A stretch of 64,000 nt of DNA from assembly GCA_037783545.1 (NCBI GenBank), contig JBBELK010001456.1, forward strand, positions 1 through 64,000, given 5' to 3'. A program made the translations under genes and the position numbers. Source of the DNA: Henricia sp. BOLD:AAB3569 (Eukaryota > Echinodermata > Asteroidea > Spinulosida > Echinasteridae). Positions 54,401-64,000 of this stretch are shown piece by piece; position 1 is the first letter of the stretch; every line of letters begins with the position of its first letter. The notes under the pieces are model-generated. The model saw nothing but the letters and a program-made list of their open reading frames with translations, did no database searches and was not told the origin of the DNA.

Positions 54401-57399
54401 TGTCCCAACAGCCACGGTTAGGGGAATAACCACGTAGCCGAGCTCCGCTTTCCCTAAACTCTGAAATTTCTCCGTCATTTCCTAGCGAAAATCTGTCAAT
54501 TTTGCATGACAAGTGCGGAATATATACAGTTCGGAGCATGCAAAATTTGAAGTTGGTTGGAAAATTCCTTGATTTCCAAATTTGCCGGCATTTGGGACAC
54601 ACTTTGACCTAATTCCCGTCACAATCTGGGGTGAGTCAACGGCCGTACAAATGTACACAAGCGCAGCGCAGGGTGTCCCAACAGCCACGGTTAGGGGAAT
54701 AACCACGTAGCCGAGCTCCGCTTTCCCTGAACTCTGAAATTTCTCCGTCATTTCCCAGCGAAAATCTGTCAATTTTGCATGACAAGTGCGGAATATATAC
54801 AGTTTGGAGCATGCCAAATTTGAAGTTGGTTGGAAAATTCCTTGATTTCCAAATTTGCCGGCATTTGGGACACACTTTGACCTAATTCCCGTCACAATCT
54901 GGGGTGAGTCAATGGCCGTACAAATGTACACCAGCGCAGCGCAGGGTGTCCCAACAGCCACGGTTAGGGGAATAACCACGTAGCCGAGCTCCGCTTTCCC
55001 TAAACTCTGAAATTTCTCCGTCATTTCCCAGCGAAAATCTGTCAATTTTGCATGACAAGTGCGGAATATATACAGTTTGGAGCATGCAAAATTTGAAGTT
55101 GGTTGGAAAATTCCTTGATTTCCAAATTTGCCGGCATTTGGGACACACTTTGACCTAATTCCCGTCACAATCTGGGGTGAGTCAACGGCCGTACAAATGT
55201 ACACCAGCGCATGCGCAGCGCAGGGTGTCCCAACAGCCACGGTTAGGGGAATAACCACGTAGCCGAGCTCCGCTTTCCTTAAACTCTGAAATTTCTCCGT
55301 CATTTCCCAGCGAAAATCTGTCAATTTTGCATGACAAGTGCGGAATATATACAGTTTGGAGCATGCAAAATTTGAAGTTGGTTGGAAAATTCCTTGATTT
55401 CCAAATTTGCCGGCATTTGGGACACACTTTGACCTAATTCCCGTCACAATCTGGGGTGAGTCAACGGCCGTACAAATGTACACAAGCGCAGCGCAGGGTG
55501 TCCCAACAGCCACGGTTAGGGGTATAACCACGTAGCCGAGCTCCGCTTTCCCTAAACTCTGAAATTTCTCCGTCATTTCCTAGCGAAAATCTGTCAATTT
55601 TGCATGACAAGTGCGGAATATATACAGTTTGGAGCATGCAAAATTTGAAGTTGGTTGGAAAATTCCTTGATTTCCAAATTTGCCGGCATTTGGGACACAC
55701 TTTGACCTAATTCCCGTCACAATCTGGGGTGAGTCAACGGCCGTACAAATGTACACCAGCGCAGCGCAGGGTGTCCCAACAGCCACGGTTAGGGGAATAA
55801 CCACGTAGCCGAGCTCCGCTTTCCCTAAACTCTGACATTTATCCGTCATTTCCCAGCGAAAATCTGTCAATTTTGCATGACAAGTGCGGAATATATACAG
55901 TTTGGAGCATGCAAAATTTAAAGTTGGTTGGAAAATTCCTTGATTTCCAAATTTGCCGGCATTTGGGACACACTTTGACCTAATTCCCGTCACAATCTGG
56001 GGTGAGTCAACGGCCGTACAAATGTACACCAGCGCAGCGCAGGGTGTCCCAACAGCCACGGTTAGGGGAATAACCACGTAGCCGAGCTCCGCTTTCCCTA
56101 AACTCTGAAATTTCTCCGTCATTTCCCAGCGAAAATCTGTCAATTTTGCATGACAAGTGCGGAATATATACAGTTTGGAGCATGCAAAATTTGAAGTTGG
56201 TTGGAAAATTCCTTGATTTCCAAATTTGCCGGCATTTGGGACACACTTTGACCTAATTCCCGTCACAATCTGGGGTGAGTCAACGGCCGTACAAATGTAC
56301 ACAAGCGCAGCGCAGGGTGTCCCAACAGCCACGGTTAGGGGAATAACCACGTAGCCGAGCTCCGCTTTCCCTAAACTCTGAAATTTCTCCGTCATTTCCC
56401 AGCGAAAATCTGTCAATTTTGCATGACAAGTGCGGAATATATACAGTTTGGAGCATGCAAAATTTGAAGTTGGTTGGAAAATTCCTTGATTTCCAAATTT
56501 GCCGGCATTTGGGACACACTTTGACCTAATTCGCGTCACAATCTGGGGTGAGTCAACGGCCGTACAAATGTACACCAGCGCAGCGCAGGGTGTCCCAACA
56601 GCCACGGTTAGGGGAATAACCACGTAGCCGAGCTCCGCTTTCCCTAAACTCTGAAATTTCTCCGTCATTTCCTAGCGAAAATCTGTCAATTTTGCATGAC
56701 AAGTGCGGAATATATACAGTTTGGAGCATGCAAAATTTGAAGTTGGTTGGAAAATTCCTTGATTTCCAAATTTGCCGGCATTTGGGACACACTTTGACCT
56801 AATTCCCGTCACAATCTGGGGTGAGTCAACGGCCGTACAAATGTACACCAGCGCAGCGCAGGGTGTCCCAACAGCCACGGTTAGGGGAATAACCACGTAG
56901 CCGAGCTCCGCTTTCCCTAAACTCTGACATTTCTCCGTCATTTCCCAGCTAAAATCTGTCAATTTTGCATGACAAATGCGGAATATATACAGTTTGGAGC
57001 ATGCAAAATTTGAAGTTGGTTGGAAAATTCCTTGATTTCCAAATTTGCCGGCATTTGGGACACACTTTGACCTAATTCCCGTCACAATCTGGGGTGAGTC
57101 AACGGCCGTACAAATGTACACCAGCGCATGCGCAGCGCAGGGTGTCCCAACAGCCACGGTTAGGGGAATAACCACGTAGCCGAGCTCCGCTTTCCCTAAA
57201 CTCTGAAATTTCTCCGTCATTTCCCAGCGAAAATCTGTCAATTTTGCATGACAAGTGCGGAATATATACAGTTTGGAGCATGCAAAATTTGAAGTTGGTT
57301 GGAAAATTCCTTGATTTCCAAATTTGCCGGCATTTGGGACACACTTTGACCTAATTCCCGTCACAATCTGGGGTGAGTCAACGGCCGTACAAATGTACA

Positions 57400-60300
57400 C
57401 AAGCGCAGCGCAGGGTGTCCCAACAGCCACGGTTAGGGGTATAACCACGTAGCCGAGCTCCGCTTTCCCTAAACTCTGAAATTTCTCCGTCATTTCCTAG
57501 CGAAAATCTGTCAATTTTGCATGACAAGTGCGGAATATATACAGTTTGGAGCATGCAAAATTTGAAGTTGGTTGGAAAATTCCTTGATTTCCAAATTTGC
57601 CGGCATTTGGGACACACTTTGACCTAATTCCCGTCACAATCTGGGGTGAGTCAACGGCCGTACAAATGTACACCAGCGCAGCGCAGGGTGTCCCAACAGC
57701 CACGGTTAGGGGAATAACCACGTAGCCGAGCTCCGCTTTCCCTAAACTCTGACATTTCTCCGTCATTTCCCAGCGAAAATCTGTCAATTTTGCATGACAA
57801 GTGCGGAATATATACAGTTTGGAGCATGCAAAATTTAAAGTTAGTTGGAAAATTCCTTGGTTTCCAAATTTGCCGGCATTTGGGACACACTTTGACCTAA
57901 TTCCCGTCACAATCTGGGGTGAGTCAACGGCCGTACAAATGTACACCAGCGCAGCGCAGGGTGTCCCAACAGCCACGGTTAGGGGAATAACCACGTAGCC
58001 GAGCTCCGCTTTCCCTAAACTCTGAAATTTCTCCGTCATTTCCCAGCGAAAATCTGTCAATTTTGCATGACAAGTGCGGAATATATACAGTTTGGAGCAT
58101 GCAAAATTTGAAGTTGGTTGGAAAATTCCTTGATTTCCAAATTTGCCGGCATTTGGGACACACTTTGACCTAATTCCCGTCACAATCTAGGGTGAGTCAA
58201 CGGCCGTACAAATGTACACCAGCGCAGCGCAGGGTGTCCCAACAGCCACGGTTAGGGGAATAACCACGTAGCCGAGCTCCGCTTTCACTAAACTCTGAAA
58301 TTTCTCCGTCATTTCCCAGCGAAAATCTGTCAATTTTGCATGACAAGTGCGGAATATATACAGTTTGGAGCATGCAAAATTTGAAGTTGGTTAGAAAATT
58401 ACTTGATTTCCAAATTTGCCGGCATTTGGGACACACTTTTACCTAATTCCCGTCACAATCTGGGGTGAGTCAACGGCCGTACAAATGTACACCAGCGCAG
58501 CGCAGGGTGTCCCAACAGCCACGGTTAGGGGAATAACCACGTAGCCGAGCTCCGCTTTCCCTAAACTCTGAAATTTCTCCGTCATTTCCCAGCGAAAATC
58601 AGTCAATTTTGCATGACAAGTGCGGAATATATACAGTTTGGAGCATGCAAAATTTAAAGTTGGTTGGAAAATTCCTTGATTTCCAAATTTGCCGGCATTT
58701 GGGACACACTTTGACCTAATTCCCGTCACAATCTGGGGTGAGTCAACGGCCGTACAAATGTACACCAGCGCAGCCCAGGGTGTCCCAACAGCCACGGTTA
58801 GGGGAATAACCACGTAGCCGAGCTCCGCTTTCCCTAAACTCTGAAATTTCTCCGTCATTTCCCAGCGAAAATCTGTCAATTGTGCATGACAAGTGCGGAA
58901 TATATACAGTTTGGAGCATGCAAAATTTGAAGTTGTTTGGAAAATTCCTTGATTTCCAAATTTGCCGGCATTTGGGACACACTTTGACCTAATTCCCGTC
59001 ACAATCTGGGGTGAGTCAACGGCCGTACAAATGTACACAAGCGCAGCGCAGGGTGTCCCAACAGCCACGGTTAGGGGGAATAACCACGTAGCCGAGCTCC
59101 GCTTTCCCTAAACTCTGAAATTTCTCCGTCATTTCCCAGCGAAAATCTGTCAATTTTGCATGACAAGTGCGGAATATATACAGTTTGGAGCATGCAAAAT
59201 TTGAAGTTGGTTGGAAAATTCCTTGATTTCCAAATTTTCCGGCATTTGGGACACACTTTGACCTAATTCCCGTCACAATCTGGGGTGAGTCAACGGCCGT
59301 ACAAATGTACACCAGCGCAGCGCAGGGTGTCCCAACAGCCACGGTTAGGGGAATAACCACGTAGCCGAGCTCCGCTCTCCCTAAACTCTGAAATTTCTCC
59401 GTCATTTCCCAGCGAAAATCTGTCAATTTTGCATGACAAGTGCGAAATATATACAGTTTGGAGCATGCAAAATTTGAAGTTGGTTGGAAAATTCCTTGAT
59501 TTCCAAATTTGCCGGCATTTGGGACACACTTTGACCTAATTCCCGTCACAATCTGGGGTGAGTCAACGGCCGTACAAATGTACACCAGCGCAGCGCAGGG
59601 TGTCCCAACAGCCACGGTTAGGGGAATAACCACGTAGCCGAGCTCCGCTTTCCCTAAACTATGAAATTTCCCCGTCATTTCCTAGCGAAAATCTGTCAAT
59701 TTTGCATGACAAGTGCGGAATATATACAGTTTGGAGCATGCAAAATTTGAAGTTGGTTGGAAAATTCCTTGATTTCCAAATTTGCCGGCATTTGGGAAAC
59801 ACTTTGACCTAATTCTCGTCACAATCTGGGGTGAGTCAACGGCCGTACAAATGTACACAAGCGCAGCGCAGGGTGTCCCAACAGCCACGGTTAGGGGAAT
59901 AACCACGTAGCCGAGCTCCGCTTTCCCTAAACTCTGAAATTTATCCGTCATTTCCCAGCGAAAATCTGTCAATTTTGCATGACAAGTGCGGAATATATAC
60001 AGTTTGGAGCATGCAAAATTTGAAGTTGGTTGGAAAATTCCTTGATTTCCAATTTTGCCGGCATTTGGGACACACTTTGACCTAATTCCCGTCACAATCT
60101 GGGGTGAGTCAACGGCCGTACAAATGTACACAAGCGCAGCGCAGGGTGTCCCAACAGCCACGGTTAGGGGAATAACCACGTAGCCGAGCTCCGCTTTCCC
60201 TGAACTCTGAAATTTCTCCGTCATTTCCCAGCGAAAATCTGTCAATTTTGCATGACAAGTGCGGAATATATACAGTTTGGAGCATGCAAAATTTGAAGTT

Positions 60301-61520
60301 GGTTGGAAAATTCCTTGATTTCCAAATTTGCCGGCATTTGGGACACACTTTGACCTAATTACCGTCACAATCTGGGGTGAGTCAATGGCCGTACAAATGT
60401 ACACCAGCGCAGCGCAGGGTGTCCCAACAGCCACGGTTAGGGGAATAACCACGTAGCCGAGCTCCGCTTTCCCTAAACTCTGAAATTTCTCCGTCATTTC
60501 CCAGCGAAAATCTGTCAATTTTGCATGACAAGTGCGGAATATATACAGTTTGGAGCATGCAAAATTTGAAGTTGGTTGGAAAATTCCTTGATTTCCAAAT
60601 TTGCCGGCATTTGGGACACACTTTGACCTAATTCCCGTCACAATCTGGGGTGAGTCAACGGCCGTACAAATGTACACCAGCGCATGCGCAGCGCAGGGTG
60701 TCCCAACAGCCACGGTTAGGGGAATAACCACGTAGCCGAGCTCCGCTTTCTTTAAACTCTGAAATTTCTCCGTCATTTCCCAGCGAAAATCTGTCAATTT
60801 TGCATGACAAGTGCGGAATATATACAGTTTGGAGCATGCAAAATTTGAAGTTGGTTGGAAAATTCCTTGATTTCCAAATTTGCCGGCATTTGGGACACAC
60901 TTTGACCTAATTCCCGTCACAATCTGGGGTGAGTCAACGGCCGTACAAATGTACACAAGCGCAGCGCAGGGTGTCCCAACAGCCACGGTTAGGGGTATAT
61001 AACCACGTAGCCGAGCTCCGCTTTCCCTAAACTCTGAAATGTCTCCGTCATTTCCTAGCGAAAATCTGTCAATTTTGCATGACAAGTGCGGAATATATAC
61101 AGTTTGGAGCATGCAAAATTTGAAGTTGGTTGGAAAATTCCTTGATTTCCAAATTTGCCGGCATTTGGGACACACTTTGACCTAATTCCCGTCACAATCT
61201 GGGGTGAGTCAACGGCCGTACAAATGTACACCAGCGCAGCGCAGGGTGTCCCAACAGCCACGGTTAGGGGAATAACCACGTAGCCGAGCTCCGCTTTCCC
61301 TAAACTCTGACATTTCTCCGTCATTTCCCAGCGAAAATCTGTCAATTTTGCATGACAAGTGCGGAATATATACAGTTTGGAGCATGCAAAATTTAAAGTT
61401 GGTTGGAAAATTCCTTGATTTCCAAATTTGCCGGCATTTGGGACACACTTTGACCTAATTCCCGTCACAATCTGGGGTGAGTCAACGGCCGTACAAATGT
61501 ACACCAGCGCAGCGCAGGGT
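57400..61520 (-). repeat. Family B large duplication at offset 7117 bp, copy 2
   Basis: Matches 50000-54400 but lacks one 279-bp unit near its left side, as expected of a one-unit unequal exchange. A 2-bp gain (GGTATATAACC, near 61000) is private to this copy. Shared rare changes outnumber private ones. Confidence 0.9.
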
Positions 61521-63178
61521 GTCCCAACAGCCACGGTTAGGGGAATAACCACGTAGCCGAGCTCCGCTTTCCCTAAACTCTGAAATTTCTCCGTCATTTC
61601 CCAGCGAAAATCTGTCAATTTTGCATGACAAGTGCGGAATATATACAGTTTGGAGCATGCAAAATTTGAAGTTGTTTGGAAAATTCCTTGATTTCCAAAT
61701 TTGCCGGCATTTGGGACACACTTTGACCTAATTCCCGTCACAATCTGGGGTGAGTCAACGGCCGTACAAATGTACACAAGCGCAGCGCAGGGTGTCCCAA
61801 CAGCCACGGTTAGGGGAATAACCACGTAGCCGAGCTCCGCTTTCCCTGAACTCTGAAATTTCTCCGTCATTTCCCAGCGAAAATCTGTCAATTTTGCATG
61901 ACAAGTGCGGAATATATACAGTTTGGAGCATGCAAAATTTGAAGTTGGTTGGAAAATTCCTTGATTTCCAAATTTGCCGGCATTTGGGACACACTTTGAC
62001 CTAATTCCCGTCACAATCTGGGGTGAGTCAATGGCCGTACAAATGTACACCAGCGCAGCGCAGGGTGTCCCAACAGCCACGGTTAGGGGAATAACCACGT
62101 AGCCGAGCTCCGCTTTCCCTAAACTCTGAAATTTCTCCGTCATTTCCCAGCGAAAATCTGTCAATTTTGCATGACAAGTGCGGAATATATACAGTTTGGA
62201 GCATGCAAAATTTGAAGTTGGTTGGAAAATTCCTTGATTTCCAAATTTGCCGGCATTTGGGACACACTTTGACCTAATTCCCGTCACAATCTGGGGTGAG
62301 TCAACGGCCGTACAAATGTACACCAGCGCATGCGCAGCGCAGGGTGTCCCAACAGCCACGGTTAGGGGAATAACCACGTAGCCGAGCTCCGCTTTCCTTA
62401 AACTCTGAAATTTCTCCGTCATTTCCCAGCGAAAATCTGTCAATTTTGCATGACAAGTGCGGAATATATACAGTTTGGAGCATGCAAAATTTGAAGTTGG
62501 TTGGAAAATTCCTTGATTTCCAAATTTGCCGGCATTTGGGACACACTTTGACCTAATTCCCGTCACAATCTGGGGTGAGTCAACGGCCGTACAAATGTAC
62601 ACAAGCGCAGCGCAGGGTGTCCCAACAGCCACGGTTAGGGGTATAACCACGTAGCCGAGCTCCGCTTTCCCTAAACTCTGAAATTTCTCCGTCATTTCCT
62701 AGCGAAAATCTGTCAATTTTGCATGACAAGTGCGGAATATATACAGTTTGGAGCATGCAAAATTTGAAGTTGGTTGGAAAATTCCTTGATTTCCAAATTT
62801 GCCGGCATTTGGGACACACTTTGACCTAATTCCCGTCACAATCTGGGGTGAGTCAACGGCCGTACAAATGTACACCAGCGCAGCGCAGGGTGTCCCAACA
62901 GCCACGGTTAGGGGAATAACCACGTAGCCGAGCTCCGCTTTCCCTAAACTCTGACATTTCTCCGTCATTTCCCAGCGAAAATCTGTCAATTTTGCATGAC
63001 AAGTGCGGAATATATACAGTTTGGAGCATGCAAAATTTAAAGTTGGTTGGAAAATTCCTTGATTTCCAAATTTGCCGGCATTTGGGACACACTTTGACCT
63101 AATTCCCGTCACAATCTGGGGTGAGTCAACGGCCGTACAAATGTACACCAGCGCAGCGCAGGGTGTCCCAACAGCCAC

Positions 63179-63194
63179 GGTTAGGGGAATAACC
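63179..63194. repeat. Short inverted repeat GGTTA-N6-TAACC in each B unit (example copy)
   Basis: GGTTA at 63179-63183 and TAACC at 63190-63194 flank GGGGAA. Some units carry GGGGTA in the spacer with the arms kept. The element is absent from A, which retains only AACCGTGG at the homologous place. The arms are short, so the meaning is uncertain. Confidence 0.6.
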
Positions 63195-63260
63195 ACGTAG
63201 CCGAGCTCCGCTTTCCCTAAACTCTGAAATTTCTCCGTCATTTCCCAGCGAAAATCTGTC

Positions 63261-63310
63261 AATTTTGCATGACAAGTGCGGAATATATACAGTTTGGAGC
63301 ATGCAAAATT
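63261..63310. repeat. Perfect 11-bp inverted repeat in each B unit (example copy)
   Basis: AATTTTGCATG at 63261-63271 and CATGCAAAATT at 63300-63310 are exact reverse complements around a 28-nt loop that contains GGAATATATACAG. The stem lengthens to about 13-14 bp if one unpaired A is allowed. The arrangement is present in most of the roughly 163 B units, and variants usually alter only one arm. In A the matching site reads CATAAAAAATT in place of CATGCAAAATT, so its stem is interrupted. A cruciform, a protein-binding dyad or a hairpin in a transcript are all possible. Confidence 0.85.
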
Positions 63311-64000
63311 TGAAGTTGGTTGGAAAATTCCTTGATTTCCAAATTTGCCGGCATTTGGGACACACTTTGACCTAATTCCCGTCACAATCTGGGGTGAGTC
63401 AACGGCCGTACAAATGTACACAAGCGCAGCGCAGGGTGTCCCAACAGCCACGGTTAGGGGAATAACCACGTAGCCGAGCTCCGCTTTCCCTAAACTCTGA
63501 AATTTCTCCGTCATTTCACAGCGAAAATCTGTCAATTTTGCATGACAAGTGCGGAATATATACAGTTTGGAGCATGCAAAATTTGAAGTTGGTTGGAAAA
63601 TTCCTTGATTTCCAAATTTGCCGGCATTTGGGACACACTTTGACCTAATTCGCGTCACAATCTGGGGTGAGTCAACGGCCGTACAAATGTACACCAGCGC
63701 AGCGCAGGGTGTCCCAACAGCCACGGTTAGGGGAATAACCACGTAGCCGAGCTCCGCTTTCCCTAAACTCTGAAATTTCTCCGTCATTTCCCAGCGAAAA
63801 TCTGTCAATTTTGCATGACAAGTGCGGAATATATACAGTTTGGAGCATGCAAAATTTGAAGTTGGTTGGAAAATTCCTTGATTTCCAAATTTGCCGGCAT
63901 TTGGGACACACTTTGACCTAATTCCCGTCACAATCTGGGGTGAGTCAACGGCCGTACAAATGTACACAAGCGCAGCGCAGGGTGTCCCAACAGCCACGGT

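Larger units (their letters stand above)
20452..62335. repeat. Twelve scattered 279-bp B units with a 6-bp longer GC-rich segment
   Basis: The bases ATGCGC are present inside CCAGCGC-ATGCGC-AGCGCAG at 20452, 22915, 31111, 34585, 46177, 49732, 50830, 53567, 55211, 57128, 60684 and 62330 (first base of the six). This creates the 10-bp palindrome GCGCATGCGC. The other units read CCAGCGCAGCGCAG. On minus, the longer form contains TGCGCATGC, which A also has at the matching place, so the longer form may be ancestral and the 273-bp form a slippage loss. Confidence 0.9.
63177..63449 (-). repeat. Reference copy of the family B monomer
   Basis: A clean 273-bp unit phased at ACGGTTAGG on plus. Read on minus, it shares these blocks with A in the same order: AACCGTGGCTGT, GGTCAAAGTGTG, GGCAAATTTGGA, ACTTCAAATTTTGCATGC, CGCACTTGTCAT, AAAATTGACAGA, GGGAAATG and GAGAAATTTCA. 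Compared with A it is 4 bp shorter between TTGACAG and AACCGTGG, and 20 bp shorter between AACCGTGG and GGTCAAAG, which accounts for the full 24-bp difference. Confidence 0.95.
19383..64000 (-). repeat. Satellite family B array, 273-bp tandem monomer, about 163 copies
   Basis: Head-to-tail 273-bp units fill the window to its right end. Landmarks CGGTTAGGGGAATAACC, GGAATATATACAG and GGCCGTACAAATGTACAC occur once per unit. A SacI site (GAGCTC) occurs in nearly every unit, and CGGCCG once in most. Each unit has 13 CpG. The minus strand is assigned because the reverse complement aligns to family A read on plus. Recurring variants are GGTATAACC, TTTCCTAGCG, CTGACATTT, TTTCACTAAAC, TCTAGGGTG, GGGAAACAC with TTCTCGTC, GCGAAATAT, GTCAGCGG, GTCAATGG, TTCCTTAAAC, CCCTGAAC and GTTGTTTGG. 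They mark unit types and let duplicated blocks be traced. No unique DNA or mobile element interrupts the array. Confidence 0.97.
61520..64000 (-). repeat. Family B, rightmost part of the window
   Basis: About nine ordinary units. GTCAATGG at 62027 lies six units after the copy at 60381, with the same following order (279-bp unit with TTCCTTAAAC, GGTATAACC, CTGACATTT with AATTTAAAG). The same six-unit step is seen between 53264 and 54908, so a 6-mer of about 1644 bp is the basic unit here. The array continues past the end of the window. Confidence 0.8.

Noticed and set aside
63411-63426. GTACAAATGTAC in B as an operator-like palindrome
   Set aside because: GTAC is itself palindromic, so two copies give trivial symmetry. 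Nothing else supports regulation.
19383-64000. TTAGGGG in every B unit as a telomeric or interstitial telomere repeat
   Set aside because: It occurs once per 273 bp inside GGTTAGGGGAATAACC and never as tandem TTAGGG, so it is part of the satellite.
1-64000. CRISPR array or bacterial repeat
   Set aside because: Units are 273-297 bp with no alternation of short repeat and unique spacer, and there are no cas-like genes.
1-64000. Tandem 5S rRNA, tRNA-derived SINE or other Pol III repeat
   Set aside because: I find no convincing A box or B box pair, no T-run terminator in a consistent place and no 5S-like sequence. GGAGTTCGAAAAA in some A units resembles part of a B box but lacks its CC end.

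Overview
The window is satellite DNA from end to end. I find no protein gene, RNA gene or recognisable transposon. Two tandem-repeat families meet at one sharp point. Family A (positions 1-19382) has about 65 copies of a 297-bp unit. Family B (19383-64000) has about 163 copies of a 273-bp unit. Neither outer edge is inside the window. Arrays of this size with higher-order structure point to a eukaryotic nuclear genome, most likely centromeric, pericentromeric or subtelomeric heterochromatin resolved by long reads. Nothing identifies the taxon. CpG is not depleted in the A unit (16 seen, about 16 expected from its 46% GC), which argues against heavy long-term germline CpG methylation.

The main result is that A and B are homologous and lie in opposite orientation. 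The reverse complement of the B unit aligns to the A unit over its full length. About 170 nt align almost without gaps at roughly 80% identity by eye, including an 18-base identical block and several 11-12 base identical blocks. The rest is more diverged and holds the 24-bp length difference. The arrays are therefore two divergent subfamilies of one satellite, joined tail to tail near 19382 with no unique DNA and no zone of decayed monomers between them.

Both arrays have higher-order repeat (HOR) structure visible from diagnostic variants. In A a TGGTGA marker unit recurs mostly every six units (about 1.78 kb). A 12-mer of about 3.57 kb occurs twice (2857-9989), and a block is repeated at a 2944-bp offset (9990-12525 and 12934-15469), carrying a shared 27-bp deletion. 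B shows nested duplications at offsets of about 4094, 3474, 4836, 3555 and 7117 bp. Its markers include a 6-bp length variant (12 copies) and a 78-bp deletion unit (3 copies).

Each B unit carries an 11-bp perfect inverted repeat around a 28-nt loop containing TATATA; the A unit has only a degenerate version. Long open frames cross both arrays because 297 and 273 are both multiples of three. They are not supported as genes: A-versus-B differences fall about equally on all three codon positions, and the frames are regularly cut by stops and length changes.
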